This document shows positions 1-5,789 of a stretch of 8,265 nt of DNA, one piece after another. Below the pieces are notes generated by a model that saw only the letters and a list, made by a program, of their open reading frames with translations, was not told where the DNA came from and searched no databases. Both the position numbers and the translations under genes were made by a program. The stretch covers positions 1 through 8,265 of the forward strand of contig JAEYVW010000121.1 in assembly GCA_023429365.1 (NCBI GenBank). Direction: 5' to 3'. Each line of letters starts with the position of its first letter. Position 1 is the stretch's first letter. The stretch is from Bacteroidota bacterium. GTDB taxonomy: Bacteria > Bacteroidota > Bacteroidia > Chitinophagales > Chitinophagaceae.

Positions 1-1895
1 TTATACTGCAGGCGTTTTAAATGCTTTGGCATTTTATTGGTTTTGGAATAGATCTCAAACTCCGCCTGGCTTTCCTTCGAAATCGTGTCATTCAGGTATT
101 TTTCCATCAGGATACGTGCAATGGGGCCACCCCAGGTGCCACCATAACCGGCGTTCTCCACCACTACTGCGATGGCGATCTTTGGATCTTCTTTTGGTGC
201 GAAAGCTACAAACAGGGCGTTATCGTCGAGCTTGATCCTTTTTCCATCGAGGTAAGTATATTTTTCTGCCGTACCGGTCTTAGCACAAACGCTGATATTT
301 GGTATGCGTGCACGCCTCGCCGTACCATAAGTAACCACATCTTCCATGCCATCCATAACGGCGTCAAATGCCGCGTCGGAGATATGAGTCAACACCTCAT
401 GTTTCACCCTGTACTTATTCATCAGCACTGAATCTGCATCAGTCTCACCCTCTATATTTTTTACAAAATGAGGCGTGTAATAATAACCTTTGTTGGCAAT
501 AATGCACATGGCATTGGCCAATTGCAGTGGTGTAGCACCCATCTTATCCTGGCCGATACCAAGGGTAAGATTGGTACAGGAACTCCATGAACCGCGATAC
601 TCTTTATTATAAACAGCAGTATCAGGAATATAACCACGGTCTTCACTGGGCAGATCAACCCCCAGCCTGGTGCCCAGCCCGAAATTGTTCAGGTATTCCT
701 TCCACTTCATATACCCGTTCCTTACATTTTTATACTTCGGGTTGTCAGCAGCCATCCTGTAAATATGTGTAAAATAAGAGTTGCAGGAATTAGCGATCGC
801 GAGGCGAAGGTTATTGGCGTGACCGCCGCCGGCATGAGTACATGCAGGCTTTCCGGTACCACATGCTGTATATCGTCCAAAACATGGATACCCAAAATTT
901 GGTGTGATCAATCCTTCATCCAACGCTACCAGCGCACCAAGAGGTTTAAAAGTTGAACCAGGTTCATAACGACCCTGCACCGCACGGTTCAGTAGTGGAC
1001 CAGCCACATCCAGCACCAGACGGGAATAGTTTTTATTCTTATCGGGACCTGTCAGATCATTGGGGTTAAATACCGGGCCTGAAGCCATGGCCAAAATTCC
1101 ACCTGTCTTGGGGTCTATGGCCACCACGGCGCCAACCTTATCCGACATCATTTTCTCGGCCATCTCCTGTAGTTCGATATCGAGATAGGTTCTGAGTCCG
1201 CGACCAGCAATAGCGGCTGTATCAAAAATGCCATTCTCATAGTTGCCCACCAGGCGGTTCCTGTTGTCTTTGATCAGGTATTGCACACCTCGCTGGCCCA
1301 TCAGCACGGATTCGTAAGTTGCTTCCAGTCCGTTTTTACCAATATAATCACCCATGCGGTAAAAATCGTTGGACTTCTCGATGTCGGCGGGTGAAACTTC
1401 GTTGATATAACCCAGCATCTGTGCAGCGACATTATAAGGATAAACCCGCACCGGGCGTTCTACAAGGGCGAAGCCAGGAAAGCGCCAGCTGTTTTCCTCA
1501 AACCTCGCCTGCATCTGGTGAGTAAGCAGGGGCTGGAAAATGGAAGGTCGCACAGCCCTGTTCTTAAATATGGCATCACGGATACGCTTATTGAAATCGG
1601 CAGTATCGATCTCCATCAGCCGGCAAAAAGCGGTGGTATCAAAATTTTTTACCTCGGCCGGTGTCACCATCAGGTCAAACATGATCGCGTTATTCAGAAT
1701 TGCCCTGCCTTTACGATCATAAATGATCCCACGTTCCGGGTAAACTATCTTCGGAAATACCGCGTTATCCATGGCCAGCTTACTGTATTTTCCGGAAACG
1801 ATCTGCAGGTTGAACAACTGCGCGATGATCACCAGGAATGCCACCAGGAAAATTAGACGGATGATACGGCTTCTAGATTGGTTAAACACAGACAT
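1..1895 (-). CDS. mrdA: Penicillin-binding protein 2 (PBP2), elongasome transpeptidase, 3' end cut by window edge
   Basis: Class B PBP that cross-links peptidoglycan peptides during side-wall elongation, working with RodA and MreBCD at the inner membrane. Translating the minus strand from the ATG at 1895 gives 631 codons with no stop, so the gene is partial at its 3' end and not broken. A short cytoplasmic tail is followed by one membrane anchor (about residues 11-30, LIFLVAFLVIIAQLFNL). The dimerisation/pedestal region follows (about 50-230; PERGIIYDRKGR at its start), then the transpeptidase domain. All three active-site motifs are present: S314-T-F-K317 (catalytic Ser in PGSTFKP), S370-C-N372 and K539-T-G-T542. 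A Cys/His-rich stretch (C338, C345, C352, H354, H359) lies between the first two. The gene is last of the visible mre-mrd cluster; rodA is expected next, outside the window. The start fits the anchor position; no strong Shine-Dalgarno is seen. Confidence 0.96.
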   Translation of the reverse strand, partial: MSVFNQSRSRIIRLIFLVAFLVIIAQLFNLQIVSGKYSKLAMDNAVFPKIVYPERGIIYDRKGRAILNNAIMFDLMVTPAEVKNFDTTAFCRLMEIDTADFNKRIRDAIFKNRAVRPSIFQPLLTHQMQARFEENSWRFPGFALVERPVRVYPYNVAAQMLGYINEVSPADIEKSNDFYRMGDYIGKNGLEATYESVLMGQRGVQYLIKDNRNRLVGNYENGIFDTAAIAGRGLRTYLDIELQEMAEKMMSDKVGAVVAIDPKTGGILAMASGPVFNPNDLTGPDKNKNYSRLVLDVAGPLLNRAVQGRYEPGSTFKPLGALVALDEGLITPNFGYPCFGRYTACGTGKPACTHAGGGHANNLRLAIANSCNSYFTHIYRMAADNPKYKNVRNGYMKWKEYLNNFGLGTRLGVDLPSEDRGYIPDTAVYNKEYRGSWSSCTNLTLGIGQDKMGATPLQLANAMCIIANKGYYYTPHFVKNIEGETDADSVLMNKYRVKHEVLTHISDAAFDAVMDGMEDVVTYGTARRARIPNISVCAKTGTAEKYTYLDGKRIKLDDNALFVAFAPKEDPKIAIAVVVENAGYGGTWGGPIARILMEKYLNDTISKESQAEFEIYSKTNKMPKHLKRLQY

Positions 1896-1915
1896 GGTTC
1901 ACAAACAACGGATGA

Positions 1916-1933
1916 TCCCGATTGCTATCGGGG
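1916..1933 (-). promoter_or_regulatory. Hairpin in the mrdA leader
   Basis: The plus strand reads CCCGAT (1917-1922), loop TGCT, ATCGGG (1927-1932): a perfect 6-bp stem, plus a possible T-G wobble pair at the base. In the mrdA transcript the stem ends about 20 bases before the ATG. No U-run follows it, so it is not a classical terminator. It could affect translation or mRNA stability, or be a short repeat copy; the function is inferred only. Confidence 0.5.
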
Positions 1934-1953
1934 AGAGAGAAAATTATTCCATA

Positions 1954-1985
1954 CAAAGTACGAACTCCCCCCGGCGCTTTCCAAA
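1954..1985 (-). promoter_or_regulatory. Candidate mrdA promoter, Bacteroidota type
   Basis: On the minus strand a TTTG (1985-1982) is followed 21 bases later by TACTTTG (1960-1954). This is close to the phylum's -33 TTTG and -7 TAnnTTTG pattern but one base short within the -7 box. Transcription would start near 1947, giving a leader of about 50 bases that contains the hairpin at 1916-1933. Its position between the repeat cluster and mrdA suggests mrdA may have its own promoter. It is a pattern match only. Confidence 0.35.
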
Positions 1986-2082
1986 TGTTTGCGGGAGATT
2001 ATTTTTCTTTTAAGAAATTTTTCTATAGAGAGCTACTAGCTTCAAGATAGATAATTACGATCTCACTGTTTATAGAAATCCA

Positions 2083-2266
2083 GCATAAAACGTCCCGATG
2101 GGAGGTTGCCGGTAATAATCATTGTTTTTCTACCCATAAATTGTCCCTACGGGACAACCAGATTCAAAGGTTCATTGCGTTCTGTCAGGAACGCTTTATG
2201 GGTAGGAAAAACATCGAATTGAGATCGACGTTCCATCGGAAAGTTTTATGCAAGTGTACCGGCAAC
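2083..2266. repeat. Symmetric cluster of four ATAAA-palindrome repeat units (REP/BIME-like or MITE-like)
   Basis: Four units share the layout 'ATAAA(A) followed by a short palindrome'. Two are on the plus strand (2083-2104 and 2131-2157) and two on the minus strand (2251-2228 and 2199-2177), all pointing at a common centre near 2167. The outer arms 2083-2103 and 2231-2251 are inverted copies matching at 18 of 21 positions. The inner arms 2123-2140 (TGTTTTTCTACCCATAAA) and 2195-2213 match except for one inserted base. A further 10-base inverted pair, GTTGCCGGTA (2105-2114) and TACCGGCAAC (2257-2266), breaks the nesting order. I recall similar 'TTTTCTACC...GTCCCTACGGGAC' repeats from Bacteroidota intergenic regions. 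Such elements are often attributed to REP-associated tyrosine transposases, but none is in this window. Confidence 0.75.
2141..2157. repeat. Perfect palindrome TTGTCCC-TAC-GGGACAA
   Basis: A 7-bp perfect stem with a 3-base loop, the best preserved palindrome of the cluster. The other three are weaker: 2093-2103 (4-bp stem, TCCC/GGGA), 2177-2194 (GCGTTC/GAACGC, 6-base loop) and 2228-2244 (TTCC/GGAA, extended past one mismatch). There is no adjacent T-tract, so it does not look like an intrinsic terminator. Confidence 0.7.
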
Positions 2267-2312
2267 ATCAGAAAATTCCGTAACGCCAGGGGTAGTTCGA
2301 GTAGCTAAACTA

Positions 2313-2846
2313 TTAAGCTGTATTGGTCCGAAACTTCATCCGGCGAGGGAATAGCAGTTCAGTAGTAATAATCAGCAGCATACTGATCGCGGTTGTGGCT
2401 ACCACTTTGACAAGAAAACCGAGGAAGGTTCCGAAAGAAAGCCATTGTAACAGGGTGAGATAACCGTGGTGAAGCACGGTCAGTACGAGCACATATACCA
2501 GGTAGGGTGTCCAGCCCATCGCGCGGGGAGAAGGCTCGCGATAGTTGAAGTCCGAAGGATCTTTTGGCGTGAGAATATTGATCACAAAAGGACGGCAATA
2601 GGCGACCAAAACACAGGCGGCGGCATGCAAACCCGGCGTCATCGTAAAGAAATCCAGGGCCAAACCAGTGAGGAAACCGGTGATCAGCAAACCGATCCTT
2701 GAAACACTAAATGGCAGCCATAGTAAAAACAGGTAGTACAGGTAGGGCACGATAAACTGGTGAAGATGTGGTATCTTATTCAGAACGTACACCTGCACGA
2801 GTATGAACAGGGCAAAACGGATAATATTTCTAAGCAGGTCACTCAC
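2313..2846 (-). CDS. mreD: Rod shape-determining membrane protein MreD
   Basis: Small polytopic inner-membrane protein of the elongasome, linked to MreC. The 177-residue product is very hydrophobic, with about five or six membrane segments (roughly 8-24, 30-48, 50-69, 73-92, 113-135 and 140-165). It ends in a basic tail (PRRMKFRTNTA). The segment GLALDFFTMTPGLHA (61-75), with D65 and G72 between helices, resembles the best conserved part of MreD. The start is GTG at 2846, overlapping the mreC TGA stop by 4 bases (GTGA), a sign of translational coupling. MreD sequences diverge strongly, so the call rests on length, topology and position directly after mreC. No other gene follows for 417 bases, after which mrdA begins. 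Confidence 0.9.
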   Translation of the reverse strand: MSDLLRNIIRFALFILVQVYVLNKIPHLHQFIVPYLYYLFLLWLPFSVSRIGLLITGFLTGLALDFFTMTPGLHAAACVLVAYCRPFVINILTPKDPSDFNYREPSPRAMGWTPYLVYVLVLTVLHHGYLTLLQWLSFGTFLGFLVKVVATTAISMLLIITTELLFPRRMKFRTNTA

Positions 2847-3721
2847 CGGGCGCTCTTTTTAGGATCATCAACTTTTTTCTGTGTTTCTTTCAGAAGTGTG
2901 GTCAGGTCACTGTAAAATAAATTTTCGACCACCATCACCTGTTGCAGGTTTTGAAAATTGGCCGTCGGTTTTATTCGCAGCACATAAAAGTTGGTGGATG
3001 GATCAGGAATGATCTGCGCTACAGTTCCTACCAGGTGCAAAGGAGGAAAGCTTAAAGAAAATTTTCCGGTTACAATAGTATCGCCTACAACCAGCGAATC
3101 ACTTTTCGGAATATCTTTTAGGTTTAGGAAACGTGGGTCTTTCCCATCCCAGTATAATGTGCCCGAACTGCCACTCTTCCTTACCAGCACATTCACTTTG
3201 TTCTGCACGTGCAGCAGGCTCATCACCTGGCTAAAGTTGGGACTTACATTTACCACCTGGCCCACGAGACCGCCATCAGAACTAAATACACCCATATGAT
3301 CCTGTATGCCCTGGTTGGCGCCACGATTGATCTGGATGTAGTTTTTATCTGAATTGACGGTATTATATAAAACCTGTGCTTCCCGCCACAAATACTGACG
3401 CAGTTTACCGGTTGTATCGACAGGTATGGAATCGCGGGTAAGCGTGAAAGAGGTATCGGTATTTACAAAATTGGAAGACAGCAGGTTCACCAGTGAATCA
3501 TTCATCTTTAACAGGCGACGGTTTTCCTCTTTCATGGTGAAGAAATCCTCCACGGTATTATACCGACCACTAAACCAGCCCGTGATCTCATTGGCCACAC
3601 CCAGTCCCTTTGCTTTATGAAATTTATTATAGGTAAAAAGAAACCATAGGGCCACCGCCTGCAATGCAAGAAATACAATAACAGTGAAAAAACGCCGAAT
3701 GAAAAGGAATATGTTTCGCAC
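2843..3721 (-). CDS. mreC: Rod shape-determining protein MreC
   Basis: Bitopic inner-membrane protein whose periplasmic part organises PBP2 and MreD in the elongasome. The 292-residue product has a short basic N-terminus and one membrane helix (about 9-31). A heptad-rich coiled-coil stretch follows (about 55-82; VEDFFTMKEENRRLLKMNDSL), then the paired beta-barrel domain (about 112-268). Family-like blocks are INRGANQGI (131-139), GLVGQV (151-156), GDTIVTGKFSLSFPPLHLVGTV in part (213-233) and VMVVEN (262-267). A charged, Lys-rich tail (about 278-292) closes the protein. The start is GTG at 3721; there is no better upstream in-frame ATG, and the next Met would remove the membrane helix. It overlaps mreD by 4 bases and follows mreB after an 85-base repeat-bearing spacer. 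Confidence 0.95.
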   Translation of the reverse strand: MRNIFLFIRRFFTVIVFLALQAVALWFLFTYNKFHKAKGLGVANEITGWFSGRYNTVEDFFTMKEENRRLLKMNDSLVNLLSSNFVNTDTSFTLTRDSIPVDTTGKLRQYLWREAQVLYNTVNSDKNYIQINRGANQGIQDHMGVFSSDGGLVGQVVNVSPNFSQVMSLLHVQNKVNVLVRKSGSSGTLYWDGKDPRFLNLKDIPKSDSLVVGDTIVTGKFSLSFPPLHLVGTVAQIIPDPSTNFYVLRIKPTANFQNLQQVMVVENLFYSDLTTLLKETQKKVDDPKKSAR

Positions 3722-3730
3722 TAATGAAAG

Positions 3731-3788
3731 GATTTGGAATTGGGGATTGGGAATTTGCTCCAGGCACTAATTACAAATTACAAATTCC
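3731..3788. repeat. Heptamer tandem repeats and inverted repeat in the mreB-mreC spacer
   Basis: Two short tracts have a period of seven. One is GATTTGG AATTGGG GATTGGG AATTTG (3731-3757). The other is AATTACA AATTACA AATT (3769-3786). In addition GGAATTTG (3750-3757) and CAAATTCC (3781-3788) form a perfect 8-bp inverted repeat around a 23-base loop, so the mreB-mreC transcript could fold here. No U-tract follows. Slippage at such repeats could change the spacer length, but there is no evidence of a coding effect. Confidence 0.6.
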
Positions 3789-3806
3789 GGCTTCCTGTAC
3801 CTTAAT

Positions 3807-4832
3807 TTATCTCATCACAAACGGGTACCTGTCGTAGTGTTTCAACGCAATCCCTGTACCACGAACCACGCTTTTCAGTGGATCGTCGGCCACATGCACC
3901 GGTAATTTGATTTTTTGGCTTAATCTTTTGTCAAGACCTCTTAACAAAGCGCCACCACCCGTGAGATACAGACCGCGACGATAGATATCACCTGCCAGCT
4001 CAGGCGGTGTTTGTTCAAGGGCTTTTAATATTGCCTCTTCAATTTTGAAAATACTTTTATCCAGCGCTTCGGCAATCTCCTGGTAACTTACCATGATCTG
4101 CTTGGGAATACCTGTAACAAGGTCACGACCATTTACGGGAATATCATCCGGGGGATTATCAAGGTCTTTCATGGCCGAACCAACCTGGATCTTGATCTGC
4201 TCGGCAGTGCGTTCGCCGATCAGCAGGCTATGATAGCGGCGGAGTGCTTCCATGATATCAGCAGTAAACTCATCACCGGCGATGCGGATCGACTGGTCGC
4301 AGACTATACCTGCCAGCGCGATCACGGTAATACCGGTAGTACCGCCACCAATATCAATGATCATATTACCCACGGGTTCTTCCACATCAATACCGATTCC
4401 CAACGCAGCCGCCATGGGTTCGTGCAAAAGGTAAACCTCTTTGGCACCGGCTTGCTCGGCGCTATCACGAACCGCTCTTTTTTCCACCTCGGTGATCGAG
4501 GAAGGAATACAAATCATCATCCTCCAGCTGGGGGGAAACAGTGGCTTTTTGGGGTAAACCAGTTTTATCAGTTCGCGGATCATCAGTTCCGCGGCATTAA
4601 AGTCAGCGATTACACCATCTTTTAAGGGACGTACCGTGCGGATGCTCTCATGGGTTTTTTCGTGCATCATCAGGGCTCTTTTTCCTACCGCCAATACTTC
4701 TTTGGGATTATTTCGGTTCAGGGCAACTATACTCGGCTCATTTACCACCACCTCGTCATTATGTATAATCAGGGTATTTGCTGTACCCAGGTCCATTGCT
4801 ATCTCTTGTGTAAACCAGTTAAAAAGTCCCAT
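3807..4832 (-). CDS. mreB: Rod shape-determining protein MreB (bacterial actin)
   Basis: Actin-like ATPase that forms membrane-bound filaments directing lateral peptidoglycan synthesis. The 341-residue length is normal for the family. Visible nucleotide-site motifs are phosphate loop 1 DLGTANT (14-20), HEPMAAA (137-143, with E138 at the position expected for catalytic water activation), phosphate loop 2 DIGGGTT (160-166), GDEFT (186-190), ERTAEQIK (207-214) and the adenosine motif TGGGALLRGLD (291-301). The N-terminal MGLFNWFTQ is hydrophobic and aromatic, fitting a membrane-contacting end. The ATG at 4832 places DLGTANT at the usual distance from the N-terminus. It is the first gene of the minus-strand shape cluster, with a good promoter candidate just upstream and no clear Shine-Dalgarno. 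Hsp70-family proteins share the fold but are much longer. Confidence 0.98.
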   Translation of the reverse strand: MGLFNWFTQEIAMDLGTANTLIIHNDEVVVNEPSIVALNRNNPKEVLAVGKRALMMHEKTHESIRTVRPLKDGVIADFNAAELMIRELIKLVYPKKPLFPPSWRMMICIPSSITEVEKRAVRDSAEQAGAKEVYLLHEPMAAALGIGIDVEEPVGNMIIDIGGGTTGITVIALAGIVCDQSIRIAGDEFTADIMEALRRYHSLLIGERTAEQIKIQVGSAMKDLDNPPDDIPVNGRDLVTGIPKQIMVSYQEIAEALDKSIFKIEEAILKALEQTPPELAGDIYRRGLYLTGGGALLRGLDKRLSQKIKLPVHVADDPLKSVVRGTGIALKHYDRYPFVMR

Positions 4833-4857
4833 TCTATATTATTGGATTAAATGTGTG

Positions 4858-4888
4858 CAAAGTTTAAGGAATAATTCGAATTAACAAA
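4858..4888 (-). promoter_or_regulatory. Candidate promoter of the mreB operon
   Basis: On the minus strand TTTG (4888-4885) is followed 18 bases later by TAAACTTTG (4866-4858), near the Bacteroidota -33 TTTG and -7 TAnnTTTG boxes with one extra base inside the -7 box. A second TTTG overlaps just upstream (4893-4890). Transcription starting near 4850 would leave a leader of under 20 bases, AT-rich and without a Shine-Dalgarno sequence. It would drive mreB, mreC, mreD and possibly mrdA. Confidence 0.5.
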
Positions 4889-5120
4889 GCAAACCACTGG
4901 AGGGTCGGTTTTTCGCTTAAACTCAGGAAAGACGCGGTTTCTCATCAGCAGCAGGTTTTAAAATCCATTACCCGTAATTAACGGCTTTCCGGTCGTTCTA
5001 TTATAATAAAGCACACTTTCTTTGCGTATTTTCTGCGATCGGACAATAAAACCGGAGTATCTCCATCGTCTCCCTAATTCCCGCCAGGTTTCGATCTACC
5101 AAACAACCCCCTAATTTCTT

Positions 5121-5144
5121 CCCGCCTTCCCCTCTTCCCGGCCC
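5121..5144 (-). other. Putative G-quadruplex motif
   Basis: Read on the minus strand there are four G-runs: GGG (5144-5142), GGG (5139-5137), GGGG (5132-5129) and GGG (5123-5121), with loops of 2, 4 and 5 bases. This meets the usual G3+N1-7 rule. A further G5 run sits at 5111-5107. The motif lies on the template strand about 90 bases upstream of the small exported protein gene. Folding and function are unproven. Confidence 0.45.
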
Positions 5145-5230
5145 AACAAACAAACCACTATTCCCATAAATTTTTGGCACAGAAATAGCAAGCGGGTAGA
5201 AAGTAATCCGAACTTTCACAAAATCAAAGT

Positions 5231-5725
5231 ATGAGAAAATTAATTGTTGTTTTATTCGTCTTGGCTTTTTCAATCACGGCACAGGCTCAGAGTCGCAGCA
5301 CCAACAGCGCTTCTTACAAAACCGCCCTCGGTATAAAAGTGTGGGATGGTGGGGGAATTTCCTTAAAACATTTTTTCAACGAACGCAACGCCGGGGAGCT
5401 GATCGGCTATTTCTGGCGTCATGGTTTCAGACTTACGGGGCTTTATGAGATACATGGCCCTATCTCAGGCGCACCGGGGCTCAAATGGTATATCGGACCC
5501 GGCGCACATATTGGTACATACAGTGACGGTCACCACCATCACAACGACAACCATCACCACCATAGCCATGCAAGCATTGGTATCGATGGGGTGATCGGGC
5601 TCGACTACAAATTCAACCAGGCACCGATCAATATTTCGCTCGATTGGCAGCCCTCCTTTGAATTTACAGATGGGCACGGTTTTAATGGCAGTTGGGGAGG
5701 ATTGGGAATCCGTTACACTTTCTAA
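5231..5725 (+). CDS. Small exported, probable outer-membrane beta-barrel protein with His-rich loop
   Basis: A 164-residue protein whose exact family I cannot name. Residues 1-19 form a clear signal peptide (K3, hydrophobic LIVVLFVLAF, cleavage expected after AQA, leaving Q20). The mature part alternates short beta-like stretches rich in Gly and aromatics (GIKVWDGGGISLKHF 34-48, ELIGYFWRHGFRLTGLYEIHG 56-76 in part, GLKWYIGPGAHIGTY 83-97, IGIDGVIGLDYKF 116-128, INISLDWQPSFEF 133-145, WGGLGIRYTF 155-164). It ends in Phe, as many barrel proteins do. The loop at 101-113 has nine His (101-104, 108-111, 113) separated by NDN and S, which suggests metal binding. It is the only plus-strand gene, divergent from mreB and convergent with kynA. 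Small barrels of this look are common, mostly uncharacterised, in Bacteroidota. The location is inferred. Confidence 0.85.
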   Translation: MRKLIVVLFVLAFSITAQAQSRSTNSASYKTALGIKVWDGGGISLKHFFNERNAGELIGYFWRHGFRLTGLYEIHGPISGAPGLKWYIGPGAHIGTYSDGHHHHNDNHHHHSHASIGIDGVIGLDYKFNQAPINISLDWQPSFEFTDGHGFNGSWGGLGIRYTF

Positions 5726-5747
5726 TATATATCTTCGATTTATCAGC

Positions 5748-5783
5748 AAAAAGAGGCCGGCCCCTAAAAGGTCGGTCTTTTTT
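5748..5783. terminator. Intrinsic terminator between convergent genes, possibly bidirectional
   Basis: The stem pairs CCGGCC (5757-5762) with GGTCGG (5770-5775, one G-T wobble) and extends through AAAAAGA (5748-5754) against TCTTTTT (5776-5782), with a GG bulge at 5755-5756. T-runs follow on both strands (5778-5783 on plus, the complement of 5748-5752 on minus). It begins 22 bases after the plus-strand stop and 6 bases from the kynA stop, so it can serve both convergent genes. Confidence 0.75.
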
Positions 5784-5789
5784 ATGTCT

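Larger units (their letters stand above)
1896..2312. other. Non-coding spacer between mreD and mrdA
   Basis: These 417 bases contain no credible gene in any frame. Going from mreD towards mrdA they hold a symmetric palindromic repeat cluster (2083-2266), an AT-rich stretch (about 1995-2080), a candidate mrdA promoter (1954-1985) and a small hairpin just ahead of the mrdA start (1916-1933). I see no clear U-tract terminator after the mreD stop, so read-through from mreBCD into mrdA remains possible. The length is notable because genes of this cluster are usually closely packed. Confidence 0.8.
4833..5230. other. Divergent intergenic region between mreB and the small exported protein gene
   Basis: These 398 bases lie between divergently transcribed genes. 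The left end holds an mreB promoter candidate (4858-4888). A strongly C/T/A-biased tract (about 5097-5170) carries a minus-strand G-quadruplex motif (5121-5144). I could not identify a convincing promoter for the plus-strand gene; TTTTTGG at 5171-5177 is a possible -33 element without a good -7 partner. An open frame on the minus strand at 5001-5273 overlaps the next gene and looks spurious. Confidence 0.7.

Noticed and set aside
21..956. Several plus-strand open frames of 60-136 codons.
   Set aside because: They are antisense to mrdA, lack recognisable domains and have low-quality composition; the minus-strand frame has full PBP2 motifs.
1..1895. Possible frameshift or pseudogene in the PBP2 region, because no closed reading frame ends inside the window.
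   Set aside because: Hand translation from the ATG at 1895 stays open through all three PBP motifs to the first base, so the gene is intact and merely cut by the window edge.
1518..2013. Plus-strand frames of 60-112 codons over the mrdA 5' end and its leader.
   Set aside because: They overlap the PBP2 membrane anchor and pedestal coding region and show no family features.
2141..2157. Intrinsic terminator downstream of mreD.
   Set aside because: The hairpin has no adjacent T-run on either strand and lies about 155 bases beyond the mreD stop.
2083..2266. CRISPR array or integron attC site as explanation of the repeats.
   Set aside because: Units are inverted and unevenly spaced, without constant direct repeats and unique spacers, and there are no cas genes, integrase or attC core sites.
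4230..4884. Plus-strand frames of 60-131 codons inside mreB and over its promoter.
   Set aside because: They are antisense shadows of a strongly conserved gene.
5001..5273. Minus-strand frame of 90 codons between mreB and the exported protein gene.
   Set aside because: It overlaps the signal-peptide region of the plus-strand gene, covers the C-rich tract, and its Gly/Lys/Arg-rich product has no domain-like pattern.
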